This document shows positions 1-11,216 of a stretch of DNA of 64,000 bases, piece after piece. The translations under genes and the position numbers were made by a program. This stretch comes from Theropithecus gelada (Eukaryota > Chordata > Mammalia > Primates > Cercopithecidae). Below the pieces are notes generated by a model. The model was not told where the DNA came from and did no database searches. It saw only the letters and a program-made list of their open reading frames with translations. Each line of letters starts with the position of its first letter. Within the stretch, counting starts at the first letter, position 1. The stretch lies in contig NC_037681.1 in assembly GCF_003255815.1 (NCBI RefSeq), positions 76,258,386 through 76,322,385 of the forward strand, given 5' to 3'.

Positions 1-56
1 TAAAATGAATCTAAATTGTGTGTGTTTTTTTAAAACTGTATTATGGAATCCTGAAG

Positions 57-159
57 TTATCAGAGGCTAAAACAGAAGAGCCCACAGTGCATTCCAGTGA
101 AGCTGCAATAATGAATAATTCCCAAGGGGATGTTGAACATTTTACACACCCACCCTCAG
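57..159 (+). CDS. CFAP36: CFAP36 coding exon (first in window)
   Basis: Acceptor AG is at 55-56 and donor gtaagg starts at 160. The exon has 103 nt, starts in phase 0 and leaves one base (G159) for a codon finished at 6540. It reads LSEAKTEEPTVHSSEAAIMN, then NSQGDVEHFTHPPS. This is the polar linker between the N-terminal BART-like domain and the charged tail. The polypyrimidine tract is weak (a T run at 24-32, then an A-rich stretch). No domain is visible here. From memory, human has G and A at two positions where this copy has V and T (GDVEHFTH). Confidence 0.9.
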
Positions 160-866
160 GTAAGGTTGAGGTGTACTGAACTTTCTCTAATAATGTGAAT
201 ACAGAAACACCATATAGAATGTGCCACCTTCTCATACTTATTTAACTTCAAAAGCCCTGGGAGGGAGTATTGAATGTCTTTGGTATTTAACGTTCTTTGT
301 GAATTTGGTTAAAGAGGTTGCAGATGAGATGCTGACCTGAAAGAGTGTGTGTAGTCCCCAAGTTTCCACGTGAAGTCTGAAACCCAGAGTAGAGAGCAAA
401 ACTCCTTGAGGGAGTACCTGGCCTTTGTGCACAGCTGCAGCTTACAAGAGAGGTTCACATAACATTTGGTATTCTCTTCCATGCTCACAGTTGTATGGTA
501 TTTGAGAGTGAGAAGCTGAACTTGAAAAGATAATATCAAATTTCTTTTCTAATGAATTAAGTACAGCTAGAAAATAAGAGGTAGCCATTTTGTTCAGATA
601 TTTGGTCAGAAATCATATCTTTGAAACCAAAATTGATAGGAGTCCTTGTAGGAAATATTAGTGGATGACCTTTTCAACATGTGGCAAATCTATTTTCAAT
701 ATGAACTGATTTTCTATATAAGAAAACAAGTAATTCTGAAACAGAAATTATGGTCATGAATTCAGTTCATTTTATTATGGATTCCTGTGGTTTTAAATAA
801 ATGTCCTTTTCTCAGTTAAAAAAAATATAACTCTGTGAGGTAGATATTATAATCCTTGTTTTTCTT

Positions 867-897
<31 letters not shown>

Positions 898-3800
898 TTT
901 TTTGAGACGGAGTTTTGCTGTTGTTGCCCAGGCTGGAGTGCAATGACGTGATCTCGGCTCACCGCAACCTCCACCTCCGGGGTTCAAGCGATTCTCCTGC
1001 CTCAGCCTCCCGAGTAGCTGGAATTACAGGCATGTGCCACCACGCCCAGCTAATTTTATATTTTTAGTAGAGACGGGGTCTCCATGTTGGTCAGGCTGGT
1101 CTCGAACTCCCAACCTCAGGGGATCCGCTTGCCTCGGCCTCCCAAAGTGCTGGGATTACAGGCATGAGCCACTGTGCCTGGCTACTCTTATCTTCTTTAA
1201 AAAAATTATTTTTGTTGGGTGTTGCTGAGTTGCCCAGGCTGTTCTCAAACTCCTAGCCTGAAGTGATCCTCCTGCCTCAGCTTCCCAAAGCGCTGGGATT
1301 ACAGGCATAAGCCACTGTACCCATCCCTTCTTTTTTTTAAAGAAATTCAAGGAAGCTGAGTGACTTGTCCAACCAAGATCACCGAACTCTTCAGTGGTGA
1401 AATTATGGCTTACCTTTGTCTTCTGACACCAAATATATTCTTCTAAACCTTAGTTGAGAAGAACTTCTATAATTGAGATTAGTGTGATGTTTACCCATTA
1501 ATTTTTTAATGGAAGTTGGAGAACAACTTTCTTTTTTTGATATGCTTAATTTAAGCTGTTTTAGGTTCACAGTAAAATTGAGCAGAAGGTGCCAAGATTT
1601 CCCCCATATAGTCCCTGCCCCAGTACATGACTAGCATCTCCCATTTTTGACCCCCTCGAAAGTAGTACATTTATTATGTTGGTGAACTTTCCTTGACACA
1701 ACATTACCAACCAAAGAGCATAGTTTACATTAGGGTTCACTCTTGGTATTATATATTCTGTGGGTTTTGACAAATGTATGATGACATGCATTCACCATTA
1801 TAGTATCATGTAGTATATGGTTTCACTGCCCTAAAAATTCTCTGTGCTCTGCCTATTCATCCTTCCCACCTCCTAACCCGTGGCAACCACTGATCTTTTA
1901 CTGTTTTCAGAGTTTTGCCTTTTCTAGGATGTCATGTAGTTGAAATCATACAGTAGTACGTAGCCTTTTCAGATTGGCTTCTTTCACTTAGTAATAATCC
2001 ATTTAAGATTTCTCCATGTCTTGTCATGGCTTGGTAGCTCATTTCTTTTTAGTGCTGAATAATATTCCATTGTCTGGATGTGTCATGGCTTGTTTATTCA
2101 TTTATCTGCTGAAGAATATCTTGGTTGCTTCCAAGTTTTGACAATTATGAATAAAGCTGCTATAAACATCCATGTGCAGGTTTTTGTGTGGACATAGCTT
2201 TCAGCTCCTTTGCGTAAATACCAACGAGCATGATTGTTATATCTTACAGTAAGAGTATGTTTAGTTTTATAAGAAACTGCCAAACTGTCTTCCAAAGCGG
2301 CTATACCATTTTGCATTTCCACAGCAGCGAATGAGAGTTCTTGTTGCATCCTTGCCAGCATTTGGTGTTGTCAGTGTTCTAGATTTGGACTATCCTAGTA
2401 GGTGTGTAGTGCTCTCTCATTGATGTTTTATTTGCATTTCCCTGATGACATGATGTGGGACATATTTTCATATGCTTGTTTGTCATCTGTGTATCTTCTT
2501 TGGTGATGTGTCTGTTGAGGTCTTTGGCCCATTATATTTGTTGGGTTGTTTGTTTTCTTATTGTTAATCGGGTTCATTTTCTTATTGCTGAATTTTAAGT
2601 GTTTGTATATCTTGAATAACAGTCCTTTATCAGATTTTGTCTTCTGAAAATATTTTCTTCCAGTCTGTGGCTTGTCTTCTCATCCTCTTGATACTGTCTT
2701 TTATATAGCAGAAATTTTAATGACGTTCAGCTTATTAATTATGTCTTTCATAGGGTGTGCCTTTGGTGTTGTATCAAAAAAGTCATCGTCATACCTAAGG
2801 TCACCTAAATTTTCTCGTATATAATCTTCTAGGATTTTTACAGTTTTACATTTTACATTTAGGTCTGTAATCTATTTTGAATTATTTTTTGTGAAGGGTG
2901 TGAAGTTTGTGTCTAGATTCATATTTTTTCTTTCAGATGTCCAGTTTCCTTTCGTCATCGTATTGCCTTTGCTCCTTTGTCAAAGATAATTGATTATATT
3001 TATGTGAGTTTATTTCTGGGCTCTCTATTATGTTCCATTGATCTATTTCTCCATTCTTTTGCAAATACCACACTGTCTTGATTACTATAGTTTGAAGTCT
3101 TCAAGTTGGGTAGTGTCAGTCCTCCAATTTTGTTCTTCAATATTGTGTTGGCTGTTCTGGGTCTTTTGCCTCTCCATATAAATGTTAGAATCTGTTTGTC
3201 AATATCCATAAAATAACTTGCTGAAATTTTGATTGATATTGTGTTGAATCTGTAGATCATGTTGGGAAGAACTGACATCTTGACATTGAGTTTTCCTGTC
3301 CACAAACATGGAATAGGCCAGGCATGGTGGCTCATGCCTGTAATCCTAGCATTTTGGGAGGCCAAGGCGGGAAGACTGTTTGAGCTCAGGAGTTCAAAAC
3401 CAGCCTGGGCAATTTGGCGAAACCTTGACTCTACAAAAAAAATACAAAAATTAGCCAGGCATGGTGGTGCATGCCTGTAGTCCCAGCTTCCAGGGAGGCT
3501 GAGGCAGGAGAATTGCTTGAGCCCAGGAGGTGGATATTGCAGTGAATCGAGATCGCATCATTGCACTCCAGCCTAGGTGACAGAGTGAGACCCTGTCTCA
3601 AAAAAAAAAGAAAAAGAAAAAAAATAAAAAGGCCAGGAGCAGTGACTCACACATGTAATCCCAGCAGTTTGGGAGGCCGAGGCAGTGGATCACTTGAGGT
3701 CAGGAGTTCAAGACCAGCCTGACCAACATGGTGAAACTCCATCTCTACAAAAAATAAAAAAAATTAGCTGGGCATGGTGGCAGGTTCCTATAATCCCAGC

Positions 3801-6800
3801 TACTCGGGAGGCTGAGGCAGGAGAATCGCTTGAACCCAGGAGGAAGAGGTTGCAGTGAGCCAAGATCCTGCCATTGCACTCCAGCCTGGGCAACAAGAGC
3901 GAAACTTCATCTCAAAATAAAATAAAATAAAATAAAAACCATGGAATATCTCTCTATTTGGTTCTTTGATTCATTAGAATTTTCTAGTTTTCCTCATATA
4001 GATCTTGTGCATATTTTGTTATATTTTATATCTAAGTATTTCATTTTTAGGGGTGCTGTGCTAATGTAAATGGTATTTTTAATTTTAAATTCCATTTATT
4101 CATTACTAGTATAAAGGAAAGTGATAAGCTCTTGTTTATTAATTTGTATCCTGTAACCTTGCTATATAATTATTCATTTCAGTTTTTCTGTCAGTTCGTT
4201 TGCATTTTCTACATAGATGATCATGTATTCTGCAAATAAAGACATTTTTATTTATTCCTTCCCAGTGTACATTTTACTTCTTTTTCTTGTCCTACTGGAT
4301 TAGGTAGGACTTCTAGTATGATGCTGAATCAGAACGGTGAGAGAGGACATTTTTGCTTTGTTTCTGATCTTAGTGAGAAACCTTCTAATTTGTCACCATT
4401 AAGTATTGTGTTAGGTTTTAGAGTTTTTTGTAGATACTCTTTATGCAGTTGAGGAAGTTCCCCTCTATTCCTAGTTTACTGAAAGCACCATTAATTTTAA
4501 GGAGGTAGATTCTTATTTGACAAAACAATAAGAGTATATTGAACCAGAAGGAGATTTGTGAAGTTACTTTGCTTCTTTCTTTGCACCAAGTCAAACCATT
4601 TATTTCTTTTTTATATATATGCTACAGATTGTAAGTAGAAATATCCTCATTTTAATTATATCCATGAAAGCCCCTGCTTTAGGTTTGTCTATGCTCTAGT
4701 TTGCTGACCCAAATTAACTTTGTTTTATATACACCTAAGTACATATACTATTTAAATCTTGTGTCTAACCTAATTTGAATAAATTTGCTTTGTCTGCTTT
4801 CTTATCTAAGTGAAGCTATAGAAAACTTGATTTCAAACCACATATGATTCAGTTATACATATTAATGGCACAGCATAAATGGTAGATAATTTCAAAAGTA
4901 ATGATTTCAGTTTTTAAAATTATTTTTTTAAATGGGCATATCTGATATTTCAGAGAATCACTTCATACAAAGTGATGAGCCCGGTATGAAGACCTGAGTT
5001 TGGAAGAATCATGAAGTTGTTTGAGCTTCTGTTTTGTCCTTTTGCCTGTCTTTCCCTCATTCCTGCTAGCAATTGATAGTATCTTTTCTCAGATTGATGC
5101 AGAGTTGCCAGAGATGAGATGATCTTTCTTTAGGTTTTCTGGCTGTCCGATCTTCCCTTCCTAGAAATTAGAGAAGCTAAGTATTTTGGCTTCAAGTACT
5201 TTCCTTTCTAGGTCTGAGAATATATGTCTGTTCATAATTAACCCAAGGCAAGAACTGTCCAGAGAAAGAACATGAGTGGAATATATATGCTTATATGTAT
5301 GGGTTCCCCAGGAATTATTTGAACTGTCCCTTCTCCAGTTCTATGAGTCCATTGAGGGCTAAGCCTACCTCTGCTAACATCGCTATCAGTAACAACAGCA
5401 GTGTTTTACCTCTATCTTTATTTGTTAGTTATATAGCTCCCTGTCTAGGTTGGCTTGGAGTGCTGGTTCCAGCTTGTCTCTTCCATGGAGATTTCTTTCC
5501 CCTATTGTCCAAGGGCCTGGAGAGCTTTTCTTCCTCCAACGTCTCTGGCACTGTAGTCAGTCTGGTCACTGCTAGAGCAGTGGTCTGCTGTCAAGTTTCT
5601 TGAACAGACAAAATTCTGTTTTCTGTTTTAGTATGTATGCTGGCAAGGTGTTTTTTTTGTTTTTTTTTTTTTTTTTTTAACTGGCAGAATCAACCAGGTG
5701 TGGCAAAAATTTCAATCATTTAGAGACATGTGTGCCATGTTTTCCCATCATGTTTTTAGATCTTAGCATCATTTTAATGTCTTTGCTTGTCTCACTGTGC
5801 TTTCTTTCATAGCCCATGTGTTTACACTGAAAATGTTTTATCTTTTTAAAAACAATCACCTTATAATAATAAATGGCTCAGAGGAGCAATTAGAATGTTA
5901 ACCTCTCTCTTGGTTGGCACGGTCACCAAATGGCTGGAAAGTATTTACTGCTCATGTTTATATGTGCTTCCAAGTTCTGCTTGCTTTAGAAATCTTTACA
6001 TTTTCATAATGCACTGGCAGGTTTATAGTTATCTTCAATACATAATTACAAACAAAAATTATTGACATTACTGGCACACACTCTTGCAATACAAAAAATT
6101 ATAGTTTTACATTAATTGTTCTGAAAATGTAGGGTGACTTTTTACATGCAAGCAAAAGTTTGGAACCCAATTACATTGTAGTAAGGAATTAGTATACTGT
6201 TTATTTGGCTTATGTGGCAATCTTGTATTATATTATAGTGTAGTTCTAATCTTTAGACAAGGATTTTACCTTTTTGTAGCTCTAGTACTGTACAAACAGC
6301 AGGAGCGTGGTACTCGTTGAGATGTAGGTGAGAAACTGTAGTTCCAGGCTCCTTAAGGGTAGAGATGTGATGTTTACTGTTCTTACCCAGTGGCTGGCAC
6401 AATATAGGCATTGAATATATGTTGACTGAATATGAGGAAAAACAAGTATTATTAACATTAGCTCATTTTGGTAAGCCTAGCCTAATACTTAATATTTCTC
6501 ATAATATTCTAATTGGTCTTATTGTCTACTTATTGCCAGAAGTTAAAGTGCATTTTGCTAATCAGTCAATAGAACCTTTGGGAAGAAAAGTGGAAAGGTC
6601 TGAAACTTCCTCCCTGCCACAAAAAGGCCTGAAGATTCCTGGCTTAGAGCATGCGAGCATTGAAGGACCAATAGCAGTAAGTAAAAGACATCACTTTTAA
6701 GAACTATAAGCAAAATGACAAGGAAATCAAACTTCGAATTGAATCAGTCAGTGGGCATCTGTGCTACTTAATAAATGGACTTGAATTTAGATAGCTCCTT

Positions 6801-7571
6801 TTCTTACTTGACCCAGAGTTTATCAGTACTTGGAACAGAAGAACTTCGGCAACGAGAACACTATCTCAAGCAGAAGAGAGATAAGTTGATGTCCATGAGA
6901 AAGGATATGAGGACTAAGCAGATACAAAATACGGAGCAGAAAGGAAAACCCACTGGGGAGGTAGAGGTATGGCTAGCCTTAATATGTCAAGATTTACAAA
7001 TTGGTAGTGGAACTCTCAAAATCAGAATATGTGCAAGAAAGCCTCTAGTAAATTTTGCTTGCAGACCCATTCCTATTAACCACCTCCTAGTGCAGTAGCT
7101 GCTAAGTCTTTTCTAGGAAGTGAAATTGTTGTGATAAGGATTTTTTGAGGCAGAAAATAAGAGCGGTGTCATTATACATTTTTTTCTTATGCTGTTTCTT
7201 TACTTGCTCTTCTTTGTGGTCTGTTTCACCTGAGCATTCTGAAATGTTTTATCATAGAGCAGCATTAGTACCCCAGCCCCCACTTCCAAGAGGGCTTCTC
7301 CAAGAAGGGACTTTATGAAGAATAGATTTAGGAAACCTAGTCTATGTCTGTCTCTCCCTCCACCCCACAAGAAAGTGCCCCTGATTTTCGTTCATTTGAG
7401 GCAGTATGTTGGGAATTTTAGACAAATGATCCTATTTCATACTGTAGCCAATTTTTTTCTTTTTTTCAGGAAATGACAGAGAAAGCAGAAATGACAGCAG
7501 AGGAGAAGCAAACATTACTAAAGAGGAGACTGCTTGCAGAGAAACTCAAAGAAGAAGTTATTAATAAGTAA
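57..7571 (+). CDS. CFAP36: CFAP36 (CCDC104) gene, 3' part: last four coding exons
   Basis: Gene-level entry. The coding segments are 57-159, 6540-6676, 6817-6966 and 7470-7571; the 5' exons lie left of the window. Joined, they give 492 nt, that is 163 residues plus stop, in one frame with GT-AG junctions. The protein matches the C-terminal half of CFAP36, a cilia- and flagella-associated protein. Its N-terminal BART-like domain, outside this window, is reported to bind the small GTPase ARL3. The part seen here is a polar, probably disordered linker followed by a highly charged, coiled-coil-prone tail rich in K, R, E and Q. It ends in EEVINK. From memory, human CFAP36 is about 342 residues, so roughly the last 163 are here. 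The identification is firm; the function is inferred from the family. Confidence 0.93.
160..864 (+). other. CFAP36 intron, unique sequence
   Basis: This is the start of the roughly 6.4-kb intron that runs to 6539. I see no recognisable repeat, RNA gene or exon-like frame in it. Short minus-strand reading frames here have no family resemblance and are treated as chance. Confidence 0.6.
865..1184 (-). repeat. Alu, full length, with (TTTA)n tail
   Basis: The reverse-strand Alu begins at 'tttgagacggag' after a (TTTA)n stretch at 865-900, the decayed A-tail. It ends with the complement of the Alu head at 1184. Both arms are present. Confidence 0.93.
1205..1326 (-). repeat. Alu fragment (left monomer)
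   Basis: Single Alu arm on the minus strand: 'gttgcccaggctgttctcaa' through 'ggcataagccactgtaccca'. It lies 20 bp beyond the previous full Alu. It is diverged and looks like an old FLAM-type monomer or a truncated Alu. Confidence 0.8.
3316..3613 (+). repeat. Alu, full length, inserted in the L1
   Basis: Plus-strand Alu starting at 'ggccaggcatggtggctc' and ending in an A-rich tail. With the next Alu it forms a tandem block. 'catggaata' flanks the whole block (ends at 3315; again just after 3938), which is a target duplication. Confidence 0.93.
3631..3938 (+). repeat. Alu, full length, (AAAAT)n tail
   Basis: Second plus-strand Alu of the tandem, starting right after the A-rich tail of the first. 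Its own tail is a run of 'aaaat' units at about 3914-3938. It probably inserted into the tail of the first Alu. Confidence 0.92.
4496..5640 (+). other. CFAP36 intron, no recognised element
   Basis: Unique-looking, AT-rich intron sequence. A plus-strand frame at 5295-5603 (102 codons) has no family resemblance, no splice context and ordinary base composition, so it is not called as a gene. Confidence 0.5.
5647..5679. repeat. poly(T) tract
   Basis: T-rich homopolymer run interrupted by a single g. There is no attached Alu or L1 body that I recognise. It may be the tail of a lost retroelement. Confidence 0.6.
6335..6438 (+). repeat. L2 LINE 3' end fragment
   Basis: Reads 'ctccttaagggtagagatgt', then 'cagtggctggcacaatatag', then 'attgaatatatgttgactga'. 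This is the layout of the ancient L2 3' end (gene-side purine block, 'cctggcacatagtagg'-like core, TTGAATGAATGA-like terminus). It is diverged. Confidence 0.6.
6540..6676 (+). CDS. CFAP36: CFAP36 coding exon
   Basis: Acceptor 'tattgccag' ends at 6539 and donor gtaagt starts at 6677. The 137 nt complete the codon begun at 159 (G plus AA gives E) and end in phase 0. It reads EVKVHFANQSIEPLGRKVER, then SETSSLPQKGLKIPGLEH and ASIEGPIA. It is polar, without a recognised fold, and rich in S and T. An unspliced frame runs on both sides, but the splice sites and the family sequence fix the limits. Confidence 0.93.
6817..6966 (+). CDS. CFAP36: CFAP36 coding exon: charged coiled-coil-prone tail
   Basis: The acceptor is 'cttacttgacccag' (AG at 6815-6816) after a pyrimidine tract, and the donor gtatgg starts at 6967. 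It is exactly 50 codons, phase 0 at both ends. The frame starts SLSVLGTEELRQREHYLKQK and continues with alternating K/R/E/Q/M residues (RDKLMSMRKDMRTKQIQ), which predicts a long charged helix. The first codon is AGT (S). I remember N there in human, a one-base change. Confidence 0.93.
7470..7571 (+). CDS. CFAP36: CFAP36 terminal coding exon and stop
   Basis: A strong pyrimidine tract and 'ttttttcag' (AG at 7468-7469) precede the exon. The 34 codons read EMTEKAEMTAEEKQTLLKRR, LLAEKLKEEVINK and TAA at 7569-7571. The helix-forming charged tail continues to the end. The residue after EMTEK is A here; I remember P in human. Confidence 0.93.
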   Translation, partial: EMTEKAEMTAEEKQTLLKRRLLAEKLKEEVINK

Positions 7572-7616
7572 TAATTAAGAACAATTTAACAAAATGGAAG
7601 TTCAAATTGTCTTAAA

Positions 7617-7622
7617 AATAAA
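7617..7622 (+). terminator. CFAP36: CFAP36 polyadenylation signal
   Basis: Canonical AATAAA, 45 bases after the stop codon. Cleavage would fall near 7635-7650, giving a 3' UTR of only about 65-80 nt. A longer alternative cannot be ruled out. Confidence 0.75.
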
Positions 7623-7807
7623 TTATTTAGTCCTTCCACCGAGGTTTTTAGTTTCAAACACTTTTGTAAATCCAAATATCTTATTAAACACTTTAGGTAA
7701 AGGACAGTAGGGAAGGCAGCTACTCATACTGATTAGTTTAATACAAATTCCTGAATGTTTTCCCTTGGAAAGAGGGTATAGAAAGAAACCAGTTGATAGT
7801 ATGTTCA

Positions 7808-8000
7808 TTCATTCAAACTCGGTTACCTACTGTTTGTGCCAGGCATTGTGCTAAGCGCTAAGGATACAGTAGTCCACGAGACTGACAGGGTCATTGCCTT
7901 CATGGGGCTAGTGGAGAAGGCCCAAAGACCAAACTGTTAGAAAGGCAAAGTGTAAAGTCCTATGAGCAGGGCTGGCTAAGCCTCTTTAAGCTGAATGGAA
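7808..8000 (-). repeat. L2 LINE 3' end
   Basis: On the plus strand it reads 'tcattcattcaaactcggtt', 'tgtgccaggcattgtgctaa', 'gcgctaaggatacagtagtc', then 'cattgccttcatggggctag'. This is the complement of the L2 3' terminus. It sits between the two genes, just beyond the CFAP36 poly(A) site. The inner boundary is uncertain. Confidence 0.75.
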
Positions 8001-8167
8001 GGTTAATTACACAAAGAATAGGTAAGGAACAACTCAGGTTCTGCAGCAGGAAATAAAGCATATACTGAAAACTTGGAATATACATATGAGTGGAGAGGGT
8101 TAGCATATGAAATTGGAGACAGGTGGGGTACTGATAGTGCAGTCTTGTAGGGAATGTGAGGATTTAA

Positions 8168-8240
8168 TTTTTTTTTTTTTTTTTTTAGAGACAGGCTCTT
8201 GCTTTGCTGCCCAGGCTGGAGGTAGCACAATCCCAGCTCT
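8168..8240 (-). repeat. Alu fragment (tail end only)
   Basis: T run, then 'agagacaggctcttgctttg' and 'cccaggctgga': only the last ~70 bp of a minus-strand Alu. Confidence 0.75.
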
Positions 8241-8297
8241 GGATTTTAAATTTTGTAATACCAGCAGTGTCAAGTCATTGAAAAATTTTAATGCAAG

Positions 8298-8604
8298 GGC
8301 TGGGCATGGTGGCTGACACTGTAATCCCAGCACTTTGGGAGGCCGAGGTGGACAGACTGCTTGAACCCAGGAGTTTGAGACCAGCCTGGGCAACATGGCA
8401 AAACTCCATCTCTACTAAAAATACAAAAAAATTAGCTAGGCATGGTGGCACACACCTGTAGTCCCAGTTACCTGGGAGGCTGAGGTGGTAGGATCACCAG
8501 AGCCCTGGAGGTCAAGGCTGCAGTGAGCTATGATCACAGCACTCCACTCCAGCCTGGATGACACAGTGAGACCCTGTCTCAAAAAATAAATAAATAAAAA
8601 TAAA
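8298..8604 (+). repeat. Alu, full length
   Basis: Starts 'ggctgggcatggtggctgac' and has both arms and a mixed A/(AAAT)n tail. It is in the gap between the two genes. Confidence 0.92.
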
Positions 8605-9001
8605 GCATGGAAATTACATGATCACAATTTTCATTTTTATTACTATATGGCAACTAGTGCATGAGGTAAAGTAGTTGTGGGTGTACCATGTATGAGACAG
8701 TCCAATCAAGGGTATAGATACCCTGGGCAACGGTAAGGTAGATTTTACATTTATCATTTACACCTATATAAGGCAGGAGCAAATAGGACTTGGAAAATAG
8801 ATGTGCGGGATGTAAAAAATAATTACTCTTTCTAGACAAACTATTACTAAAACACAGGCAAAGGGAATAATTGATTGAGCCTGTTGAAGAAGATGCCACC
8901 ATTGGGTGTTGGTGTTTAAGAGAAGTGACCCTAGGATAGTTTTCTGTAGTCTATTTAAAGATAAACACAATAATAGGAGACCTTTCTTTCAGAAACTTCC
9001 A

Positions 9002-9295
9002 GGCCGGGTGTGGTGGCTCATGCCTGTAATCCCAGCACTTTGGGAGGCCAACGCAGGAGGATCACTTGAGGTTAGGAGACCAGCCTGGCCAACATGGTGA
9101 AACTCCGTCTCTACTAAAAACACAAAAATTAGCAGGCATGGTGGCGGGCACCTGTAATCCCAGCTACTTGGAAGGCTGCAGCAGGAGAATCGCTTGAACC
9201 CGGGAGGCGGAGGTTGCGTTGAACTGGAGTTCACACCACTGCGCTCCAGCCTGGCTGACAGAGCAAGACTCCGTATCAAAAAAAAAAAAAAAAAA
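9002..9295 (+). repeat. Alu, first of a tandem pair
   Basis: Starts 'ggccgggtgtggtggctc' and runs directly by its A-tail into the next Alu. Confidence 0.93.
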
Positions 9296-9593
9296 GACCA
9301 GGCACAGTGGCTCATGCCTGTAATCCCAACATTTTGGGAGGCTGAGCGGGGGCGGATCACTTGAGATCAGGAGTTCAAGACCAGCCTGACCAACATGGTG
9401 AAACCCCATCCCTACTAAAATACAAAAATTAGCTGGGCGTGGTGGTGCATGCCTGTAATGTGCCAGCTACTCTGGAGGCTGAGGCAGGAGACTCGCTTGA
9501 ACCTGGGAGGTGGAAGTTGCAGTGAGATCACGGCACTGCACTCCAGCCTGGGCAACAACAGAGCAAGACTCCCATCTCCAAAAAAAAAAAAAA
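9296..9593 (+). repeat. Alu, second of a tandem pair
   Basis: Starts at 'gaccaggcacagtggctc' and ends in an A-tail at 9581-9593. 'cttcca' before the pair and 'tttcca' after it look like the target duplication of the block. Confidence 0.92.
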
Positions 9594-9870
9594 TTTCCAA
9601 TCTTGTAATATCCCATGTCCACCCTTTTCTAAGTACAGGATACTCCTGAGATTTAACTTATAATCACATTTTATCTCCTTAAGTCTACGATTATAAGCTT
9701 TTAAAAAAGGATACCAAAATTAGTGTAACAAGAATTACTCAGTTTCAGTTACACAATTCCAACCTTCAACCTGCAGAAAAACCAGTATTTACGTTTGTTG
9801 TATTTTCATCACTAGATGGATAAGAGGAAATGCTAGTGATTAAAACACAGAAATCTGTTTCATGTAACTT

Positions 9871-9876
9871 TTTATT
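9871..9876 (-). terminator. PPP4R3B: PPP4R3B distal polyadenylation signal (candidate)
   Basis: TTTATT on the plus strand is AATAAA on the minus strand. It is followed on the minus strand by 'aagttacatgaaacagattt'. It is the last such hexamer before the Alu pair of the inter-gene gap. Confidence 0.6.
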
Positions 9877-10225
9877 AAAAATAGTTTTTATATTGGATAC
9901 ATATTTACAGATACCATTTTAAGAGGACCTAAGGCATACAAATGTGGGCTCTTGGCTTGCTTCACTGAGTAAAGATAAAGATACAAAAATCCAGATCTGT
10001 CTGAGGGTAGTCATTTAAAGACAGCTGCTAACGTGGAATTCTCACAATTGTTCTTTTAAGGGATATTTTAAGCCTTATTCTCTTATCGTCGTAGGTAAGC
10101 ACTTGTACCATGAAAACTGTAACCTGTACTTCAGGAAAACATTCACATTTCTGCTACAAGAAAAGGTTCAGATGATGATGTAAATGTTTAAGACTTATGG
10201 CAGCTCTTCAGAAAGAAAAAGGAAG

Positions 10226-10504
10226 TCTTCATAAGATACAGAGACAGGGAGGCTGAGGCGGGTGGATCGCAAGGTCAGGAGTTCAAGACCAGCCTGGCCA
10301 AGATGGTGAAACCCCGTCTCTACTGAAAATACAAAAATTAGCCTGGCATGGTGATGGGCACCTGTAATCCCAGCTACTCGGGAGGCTGAGGCAGAGAATT
10401 GCTTGAACCCAGGTGGCAGAGGTTGCAATGAGCTGAAATCGTGCCACTGCACTCCAGCCTGGGCGATGGAGCGAGACTACATCTCAAAAAAAAAAAAAAA
10501 AAAA
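10226..10504 (+). repeat. Alu, head slightly truncated, in the PPP4R3B 3' UTR
   Basis: Begins inside the left arm at 'gggaggctgaggcgggtgga' and has a long A-tail at 10486-10504. The PPP4R3B transcript would carry it as an antisense, U-rich Alu. Confidence 0.9.
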
Positions 10505-10566
10505 GAAAAATAGTACTTCCTACTAGGACTTAAAGTTACTTAAGAGGAGTCAAGAGTAATGAGGAG

Positions 10567-10858
10567 GGCTGGACACGGTGGCTCACACCTGTAATCCCAG
10601 CACTTTTGGAGGCCGAAGCAGGCGGATCACTTGAGGTCAAGAGTTCAAGACCAGCCTGGCCAACATAGCGAAACCCTGTCTCTACTAAAAATTAGCTGGG
10701 TGTGGTAATGGGTGCCTGTACTCCCAGCTACTCAGGAGGCTGAGGCAGGAGAATCAATAGAACCCAAAGGTGGAGGTTGCAGTGGGCTGAGATTGCACCA
10801 CTGCACTCCAGCCTGGGCAACAGAGCGAGATTCAAACAAACAAACAAACAAACAAAAA
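10567..10858 (+). repeat. Alu, (CAAA)n tail, in the PPP4R3B 3' UTR
   Basis: Starts 'ggctggacacggtggctc' and ends in an 'acaaacaaac' tail. It has the same orientation as the Alu 62 bp away, so the two do not form an inverted pair. Confidence 0.92.
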
Positions 10859-11216
10859 GTAACTAGGAAACTGTTTTACATGTGGGCTTATTATAAGAAG
10901 AAATTTAATAAAAGCTGAGAGATGGGTCTGGATAAAACTTGCTGATTCAAAGAAAGTGGATGGGAACTTTACTGATCTTGGTTTAAAATATCCTGAGTCA
11001 CCTGCCTTATGAGGTGGAAGGTCTTTCTTTCTTATTATATGTACACCTTTAACTGAAGAGGTGAGAAAAGCTCCATACCATGATGCTTTGATTTCCCCAA
11101 GGCTTACCTTCCATAAGTAGTCAGTGATAAAGTGCCGTTGACCCGCATTTGTTTAGAATTATTTCATTAAAACTGGGGTATGACCTAGCAGTTTATAATA
11201 AATATTTATGTATAAT

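Larger units (their letters stand above)
1503..4495 (-). mobile_element. L1 LINE, 3' portion (about 2.4 kb after removing Alus)
   Basis: Read on the minus strand this is the end of L1 ORF2 followed by the 3' UTR. The minus frame near 3000-3300 encodes ILTFIWRGKRPRTANTILKN and then GGLTLPNLK, a conserved stretch near the ORF2 C-terminus. The frame is broken by stops and deletions (for example around 2930-2950), so the element is dead. Two Alus at 3316-3938 interrupt it. The family looks like L1PB/L1MA, by memory of the 3' UTR. It lies in the CFAP36 intron, antisense to the gene. Confidence 0.88.

Noticed and set aside
3000..3365. 121-codon minus-strand frame
   Set aside because: It is a decayed L1 ORF2 end fused by chance to Alu-derived residues at its start, so not a gene.
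5295..5603. 102-codon plus-strand frame in the CFAP36 intron
   Set aside because: No family resemblance, no splice sites in context and no codon bias. It is best read as chance in a stretch with few stops.
6775..7098. 107-codon frame starting at ATG 6775
   Set aside because: It runs through the CFAP36 exon 6817-6966 into both introns. The splice sites and the family sequence limit the coding part to the exon.
8989..9600. Several 60-120 codon frames with SPG/WSRTP/GITGMSHH motifs
   Set aside because: These are the standard chance translations of Alu elements. The same type recurs across the window (for example 18302-18731, 23114-23669, 38442-38885, 61256-61654).
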